In this document: positions 50,198 through 54,245 of the stretch, piece by piece | Position numbering within the stretch: the first letter of the stretch is position 1 | How the letters are laid out: each line of letters begins with the position of its first letter | Assembly (NCBI GenBank): GCA_017512745.1 | Contig: JAFWEV010000108.1 | Location: 1 to 54,245 of the forward strand | Origin: Oscillospiraceae bacterium | Lineage (GTDB): Bacteria; Bacillota; Clostridia; Oscillospirales; Ruminococcaceae | Length of the DNA stretch: 54,245 nt | Direction of reading: 5' to 3' | Program-made: the position numbers and the translations under genes | The notes under the pieces: generated by a model | Told to the model about the DNA's origin: nothing | Databases searched by the model: none | The model's input: the letters and a program-made list of their open reading frames with translations, nothing else

Positions 50198-51330
50198 TGG
50201 AGAGAGTCTACTTAAAAAAAGCAGAAGATTACGGGAACAGCGGGGCAATCGAGAGATCGGTGGCCTCGCTTCTCGATAACTGCGGCATGGACCTCGACTA
50301 CAGGGGCAAAAAGGTCGTGGTCAAACCCAATATGCTGAGAAAATGCAGGCCGGAGGACAGGATAACCACAGATCCTTCCGTGATCGCTGCGGTGCTCGGA
50401 TATCTCTCTGAGCACGGCGCCGATGACGTGACGGTATTCGACTCTCCCGGAGGCGTGAACACGAGGGAGTCGATCCTCGCTTCATACAGGGCGTGCGGAT
50501 TTGCCGGTCCGGCGGAAAAGTACGGCGCGGAGCTGTCGTGCGACATGTCCTATACGGAGATCCAGCTCTCCGGAGGTGCGACCGTCCCGATAAGCAACAC
50601 CATCCTCGCGGCAGACTATGTCTTCAATGTCTGCAAGCTCAAGACCCACTCGATGGCGGGGCTCACGGCTTCAGTCAAGAATCTTTTCGGAGCGGTGCCG
50701 GGGGCCATCAAGGCAGAAGTCCATCTGAGATTCCCCGAACGCGATGCGTTCTGCCGCAGGATATGCGAGATATGCGCCGCAGCAAAGCCGACGGTCAGCA
50801 TCTGTGATGCCGTAATAGGCATGGAGGGGGACGGACCGTCCGCGGGCGAACCGAGAAAAATCGGATTCCTGGCGGCGTCGAAGGATCCGTATGTCCTCGA
50901 CAGAGTGCTTGCCGATCTGCTCGGTATGAGACCGGAGGAAGCTGGCACGGTCGAAGCGTCCATATCCATGGGGCTGGCGCCTGAGGATGTTTCCGAAATA
51001 GAGACGGCGGGAGACAGCATAAGCCACATAACCGATCTGAAGCGCGCGAAGTCGTCAGAGTTTGATTTCTCCGGCAGTCTTCCGGCGTTTATCCGGCCGC
51101 TGTACAAGGCCGTGTCGAAGAGGGTCGCGGCAAGGCCGAAGGTCAACACGGCAGAGTGTGTCGGCTGCGGAAGGTGCGCCGAAGCGTGCCCAAACAAAGC
51201 CATTGTAATAAGGGACCGGAAAGCGCATATCGACAACTCAAAGTGCATAAAATGCTACTGCTGTCATGAACTGTGCCCCGTAAAAGCGGTACACGTAAAG
51301 AAATCTGTTCTGAGGATGGTGGCGAGATGA
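50197..51330 (+). CDS. DUF362 protein with two [4Fe-4S] ferredoxin motifs
   Basis: 377 aa. Residues 1-290 are a DUF362 domain (VVVKPNMLRKCRPEDRITT, VFDSPGG, VCKLKTHSMAGLTASVKNL, GAVPG), followed by a C-terminal two-cluster ferredoxin (CVGCGRCAEACPNKAI and CIKCYCCHELCPVKAV). DUF362 proteins are iron-sulfur proteins of unknown reaction, common in anaerobes. It overlaps ackA by 1 nt and ispE by 4 nt, placing it in a coupled operon; an electron-carrier role for the isoprenoid pathway is one guess. Confidence 0.92.
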   Translation: MERVYLKKAEDYGNSGAIERSVASLLDNCGMDLDYRGKKVVVKPNMLRKCRPEDRITTDPSVIAAVLGYLSEHGADDVTVFDSPGGVNTRESILASYRACGFAGPAEKYGAELSCDMSYTEIQLSGGATVPISNTILAADYVFNVCKLKTHSMAGLTASVKNLFGAVPGAIKAEVHLRFPERDAFCRRICEICAAAKPTVSICDAVIGMEGDGPSAGEPRKIGFLAASKDPYVLDRVLADLLGMRPEEAGTVEASISMGLAPEDVSEIETAGDSISHITDLKRAKSSEFDFSGSLPAFIRPLYKAVSKRVAARPKVNTAECVGCGRCAEACPNKAIVIRDRKAHIDNSKCIKCYCCHELCPVKAVHVKKSVLRMVAR

Positions 51331-52211
51331 CGGAATATCTTAAGTGCAGAGCCAACGCCAAGATAAATCTGACGCTGGAGTGTACGGGAAGAAGAGACGA
51401 CGGATATCATCTGCTCGATATGTGCATGACATCTGTTACACTCTATGATGAGCTCACGTTCAGGAAAGGCGGAAACGGTTTCTCGATATCCGTTAACGGC
51501 GGAGACAACATACCCAACGACGAACATAATCTTATATTCAAGGCTGCAAAGATCCTGTGCGATCACGCGGGGATCTCTCTGCCGGAAACGGAGATAACCC
51601 TGCTGAAGAGGATCCCGTCTCAGGCGGGTCTCGGAGGAGGCTCCGCAGATGCCGCTGCAACGCTTACAGCACTCAATGAAATGGAGGGACTCGGGTATTC
51701 TTCCGCAGAGCTTGCAGCGATAGGCGAGAAGGTCGGTGCAGATGTGCCGTTCTGTGTGACAGGCGGTACGGCGAGAGTGAGGGGAATAGGAGAGCTGATA
51801 GACACGCTTCCTCCCATGCCTTCTGCGGATATCCTGATCCTCATGCCAGAGAGGGGTAACTCTACTCCTGAGATGTTCAGACTCATGGACAGCGCGCAGG
51901 AAAGCACCGGAGGATATTCCGAAAAGGCAGCTGAGCTTATAAAAGCCGGAGATCTGTACGGGATAGCAGAAAATCTCCGCAATGATTTCTCGGGATTTTC
52001 CTACAGGTATGAAGAGATGAAGAAAATCTTCGAAGAGAACGGTGCTCTCGGGGCAGGATTGTCTGGATCAGGCGCTGCAGCGTTCGGGATATTCAACGAT
52101 TCGGAAAGAATGAACAGATGCGCCGATGCGGCGCGAGCGGAAGGCTTTTCCGCTTATGCGGTCCGACCCGCCGGAGCAGGAACGGAAATTATTGAAAGGA
52201 AAGAGAAATGA
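51327..52211 (+). CDS. ispE: 4-diphosphocytidyl-2-C-methyl-D-erythritol kinase
   Basis: 294 aa GHMP kinase of the MEP isoprenoid pathway. Marks: ANAKINLTLECTGRRDDGYH, the ATP loop PSQAGLGGGSADAAA, GADVPFCVTGG and GLSGSGAAAFG. The ATG at 51327 overlaps the DUF362 stop (ATGA); the frame is open further upstream but lacks family residues. It overlaps the downstream flavin-reductase gene by 4 nt. Confidence 0.96.
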   Translation: MTEYLKCRANAKINLTLECTGRRDDGYHLLDMCMTSVTLYDELTFRKGGNGFSISVNGGDNIPNDEHNLIFKAAKILCDHAGISLPETEITLLKRIPSQAGLGGGSADAAATLTALNEMEGLGYSSAELAAIGEKVGADVPFCVTGGTARVRGIGELIDTLPPMPSADILILMPERGNSTPEMFRLMDSAQESTGGYSEKAAELIKAGDLYGIAENLRNDFSGFSYRYEEMKKIFEENGALGAGLSGSGAAAFGIFNDSERMNRCADAARAEGFSAYAVRPAGAGTEIIERKEK

Positions 52212-52738
52212 TCGAAAAGGTAAACATCGAAAATTACGCGGAACTTATACAGAAGGAACTTAAGACAGGAATACTCCTCAATACCAACGGGGACAAATTT
52301 GATTCCATGGTCATAGGCTGGGGGCACCTGGGCATACTCTGGAGCAGGCCGACCTTCGTCGTATACGTCAGGGAGTCGAGGTACACGAAATCCCAGCTCG
52401 ACAGGACAGGTGAGTTTACGGTGAGCGTGCCGCTGTCCGGCCCGATCCCGGAATTCACGAGGATATTGGGCACACTGTCCGGAAGGGATATCGACAAGGT
52501 AAAGGAAGCGGGACTCACCCTCTGCGAGCCCCAGATGAACAGCACTCCCGGAATAGCGGAATATCCGTTGACTATAGAGTGCAAAGTCCTTTATTCACAG
52601 AAAGAGGAACTTGCCCTGATACCTGAAGACATACGTAACAGATTCTATCCCGAAAACGGAGAGCCGAGCGATTCATCCTGCGATCCGCACACGATGTATG
52701 TTGGTGAGATCGTAAGTACATATCTGATAAAAAACTGA
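52208..52738 (+). CDS. Flavin reductase-fold FMN protein
   Basis: 176 aa split-barrel protein. KTGILLNTNGDKFDSMVIGWG, WSRPTFVVYVRESRYTKSQL and the FTVSVPL strand are typical of the flavin-reductase-like domain that binds FMN; a long loop with two cysteines follows. Different subgroup from the gene at 32470. Coupled to ispE by a 4-nt overlap and closed by a terminator, so it ends the ackA operon. Confidence 0.88.
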   Translation: MIEKVNIENYAELIQKELKTGILLNTNGDKFDSMVIGWGHLGILWSRPTFVVYVRESRYTKSQLDRTGEFTVSVPLSGPIPEFTRILGTLSGRDIDKVKEAGLTLCEPQMNSTPGIAEYPLTIECKVLYSQKEELALIPEDIRNRFYPENGEPSDSSCDPHTMYVGEIVSTYLIKN

Positions 52739-52752
52739 TGCGAAATGCATAT

Positions 52753-52794
52753 TTAAGACCGTGCTGTGAAAAAAAACACACTGCGCGGTCTTAA
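52753..52794 (+). terminator. Terminator of the ackA operon
   Basis: An imperfect stem with ends TTAAGACCG (52753-52761) and CGGTCTTAA (52786-52794), followed by TTTATG; the loop is A-rich. The T-tract is short. Confidence 0.65.
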
Positions 52795-52911
52795 TTTATG
52801 CTGTATTACACGTATTTTTGTGAATTCTCTCATTTAGTATGCTAATACAAATGAAGTATACTTTATACATAAAAAATATTGGATACATCAAACTTGGAGA
52901 ATGCGATAAAG

Positions 52912-53658
52912 ATGAACCTATCGTTTGAGAATAGGGTCAATCAGCTGTATATGCGTTTAAATGAAGCAGATGACGAGATAGTTGACTGGCTCCGTATGAA
53001 TTGCACGGAAAACACCACGATCAAGGAAGTGGCAAACAGCCTGTACGTAGCGCCGAATACGATTTTTCGGCTTTCGAAAAAACTCGAATACAGCGGTTTC
53101 AGCGAGATGAGGTACGCGCTGGCCAAGGAAAAGCAGCAGGGTGAATCAAAATACGGTCTGAACGTCGTCGATTCGGACCTGCACGACAGCATCGGAAGGA
53201 CGCTCGAACTAATCGACGGCTCGGTCATCGAGCGGATAATAAGCAGATTGAGAGAAGCTGGAAAGATCGTTGTGTGCGGAATGGGCACGAATGAGTTTTT
53301 CTGCAATCTGCTCGTGACGTATATGCATCATGCCGGTCTGTCAAATGCCGTTGTCGATTTTGAGTTTTCGATGAGAGCGCTCACCGAAAACGACATGGCC
53401 TTCTTCCTGAGTGTTTCGGGAGAGAATCCCAGGATCGTGAAGCTTGCTTTAGAGGCGAAGCAGAAGGGAGCGACGCTGGTCTCAATTACCGACGTTCACT
53501 ACAATTCCATTCAGAAGCTCTCCGATTACAATCTCTATTTCTATTCGGATTTTCTGAAGAATGAGCTTGCGCCGGACTATACGGGACTTGCGATACTTGT
53601 GCGGCTGCTCAGAAATGCACTGATGACCGGCACTGTGGAGAAGGAGAAGACAAACTGA
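52912..53658 (+). CDS. RpiR-family transcriptional regulator (HTH + SIS)
   Basis: 248 aa. N-terminal HTH_6 domain (1-75; the TTIKEVANSLYVAPNTIFRL stretch is the helix-turn-helix) and a SIS domain (about 100-240; VVCGMGTNEFFCNL, FLSVSGENPRIV) that binds a phosphosugar. RpiR/MurR regulators control sugar uptake and catabolism. The ATG at 52912 has GGAG about 12 nt upstream, a long spacer; a TTG 11 codons earlier is an alternative. A possible promoter is TTTAGT (52833) with TATACT (52857). The likely target is the lipoprotein gene downstream. Confidence 0.85.
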   Translation: MNLSFENRVNQLYMRLNEADDEIVDWLRMNCTENTTIKEVANSLYVAPNTIFRLSKKLEYSGFSEMRYALAKEKQQGESKYGLNVVDSDLHDSIGRTLELIDGSVIERIISRLREAGKIVVCGMGTNEFFCNLLVTYMHHAGLSNAVVDFEFSMRALTENDMAFFLSVSGENPRIVKLALEAKQKGATLVSITDVHYNSIQKLSDYNLYFYSDFLKNELAPDYTGLAILVRLLRNALMTGTVEKEKTN

Positions 53659-53713
53659 TGCGGTGTCCTCTTTCGGCTTCCCCGGCCGGTGAAAATTGAT
53701 ATTGGAGGCAGAC

Positions 53714-53736
53714 AGCCCGGGATATCGTCCCGGGCT
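53714..53736 (+). terminator. Terminator of the RpiR-type gene
   Basis: AGCCCGGGA (53714-53722) and TCCCGGGCT (53728-53736) with a 5-nt loop and TTTTT. Confidence 0.88.
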
Positions 53737-53740
53737 TTTT

Positions 53741-53976
53741 GATGCCCTGTAGGGACGAAACAGAGGAAAAATAACAAAATAATAACAAAATAAAATTACA
53801 AACAGTAACATAGATGTGGAAATTTTTGCACACAGATACACCGATTCGTGGGAAATTGATGATTTTACACTGTAGCGCCGTGAGTATGGTATTCTCATGA
53901 TGCCCGAATAATGTGATAAAAAAACACATGTTCCGGCCGGATGAAGATCCGAATAATAAAATTGGAGGAAAAATCC
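53741..53976 (+). other. Leader and promoter region of the BMP lipoprotein gene
   Basis: The 318-nt gap 53659-53976 holds the terminator, then an A-rich stretch without open frame (53755-53812), and a possible extended -10 TGG TATTCT (53887-53895); TTTACA at 53864 is 20 nt away, too far for a standard -35. A GGCCGG inverted motif lies near 53935. GGAGG (53963-53967) is the ribosome site. I see no riboswitch. Confidence 0.4.
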
Positions 53977-54245
53977 ATGAAAAAATTCTTGGCACTCCTT
54001 CTCGTAGCAATGATGGTAGTTGGACTCCTCGCAGCATGCGGCGGCTCCAGTAGCGGCGGCGGCGAATCAGCAGCTCCGGCATCTAACGGCGGCGAAGAGG
54101 GCGGCTCCGGAAATGCAGTTCCCGAAGTTCTGTTCTTCTACAGCGCAATCGGTGACTACGGATTCGGTGACCAGGGTTATGCAGCATGTAAGAATCTTGA
54201 ATCCAAGTATGGCATGCACATGACTCTTATCGAGTACGGCACAGA
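53977..54245 (+). CDS. BMP-family substrate-binding lipoprotein (N-terminal part)
   Basis: 89 residues before the window ends. The lipoprotein signal ends in LLAAC (Cys20), followed by a Ser/Gly/Glu-rich linker (about 21-47) and the start of a periplasmic-binding domain: VLFFYSAIGDYGFGDQGYAA resembles the first motif of Bmp/PnrA-type binding proteins, which bind nucleosides or related compounds for an ABC transporter. The rest and any permease genes lie beyond the edge. An RpiR-type regulator sits upstream, suggesting sugar- or nucleoside-linked control. Confidence 0.8.
   Translation, partial: MKKFLALLLVAMMVVGLLAACGGSSSGGGESAAPASNGGEEGGSGNAVPEVLFFYSAIGDYGFGDQGYAACKNLESKYGMHMTLIEYGT

Noticed and set aside
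1..54245. tRNA, rRNA, CRISPR arrays, prophage or plasmid functions
   Set aside because: Intergenic gaps were read for cloverleaf ends, regular repeats, integrases and replication genes; none was seen apart from the transposase fragment at the left edge.

Overview
The window reads as chromosomal DNA of a strictly anaerobic Gram-positive bacterium, most likely a member of the Clostridia (Bacillota). This is inferred from pyruvate:ferredoxin oxidoreductase, acetate kinase, rubrerythrin, Rnf-type membrane proteins, strong AGGAGG ribosome sites, lipoproteins with Gram-positive style leaders, and compact operons with ATGA/TGATG overlaps. I cannot place the family. I see no rRNA, tRNA, CRISPR array or prophage. 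The only mobile trace is the last 37 codons of a probable transposase at the left edge.

Layout. 1-4.7 kb: transposase tail; a PLP-dependent acyl-CoA:amino acid synthase; a pyridoxamine-oxidase-fold protein; a large membrane-anchored protein with a PHP-like domain that has lost its metal ligands. 4.9-10.3 kb: WYL regulator; an unlisted 56-aa protein; a PfkB-type kinase with Asn at the catalytic Asp; a galactokinase-like GHMP kinase; a P-loop-less FlaR-like protein; YchF. 10.4-14.6 kb (minus): an unknown protein, a small lipoprotein, and the 5-oxoprolinase operon pxpB-pxpC-pxpA. 14.8-17.8 kb: response regulator, histidine kinase and a catalytically dead HtrA-like protein. 17.8-20.9 kb: rpe, then RnfD-, RnfE- and RnfA-like subunits without RnfB, C or G and without the four cysteines that hold the intramembrane iron-sulfur cluster. 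21-36.6 kb: rubrerythrin, an M20 amidohydrolase, an acetyltransferase, two MATE exporters, a zinc-ribbon membrane protein, a cysteine-repeat surface protein coupled to a 5'-nucleotidase-like enzyme, an MFS transporter, a flavin reductase, a SprT-like protein and a polysaccharide-deacetylase-like protein.

36.9-46 kb: nifJ (pyruvate:ferredoxin oxidoreductase); a TAXI solute-binding lipoprotein paired with a GltS-type sodium/glutamate carrier and two small unknown genes; an MBOAT acyltransferase with an SGNH partner. 46-48.8 kb (minus): tmcAL-tsaE-tsaB-rpiB. 49-54.2 kb: ackA, a DUF362 ferredoxin, ispE and a flavin-reductase-fold protein as one tightly overlapped operon; an RpiR-type regulator; and the beginning of a BMP-family lipoprotein cut by the right edge.

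How the genes fit together. NifJ and AckA give pyruvate to acetyl-CoA and acetate with ATP, although no pta is visible here. Rpe and RpiB belong to the pentose phosphate pathway. TsaB, TsaE and TmcAL modify tRNA. PxpABC, the AbgB-like amidohydrolase and the TAXI/GltS pair all bear on glutamate, which may be a shared theme. The most striking signals are the stripped Rnf-like D-E-A module, the TAXI-GltS pairing, and a repeated pattern of enzyme folds that have lost catalytic residues (PHP, HtrA, FlaR, receiver, PfkB). All function calls come from reading motifs by eye; no database search was run.
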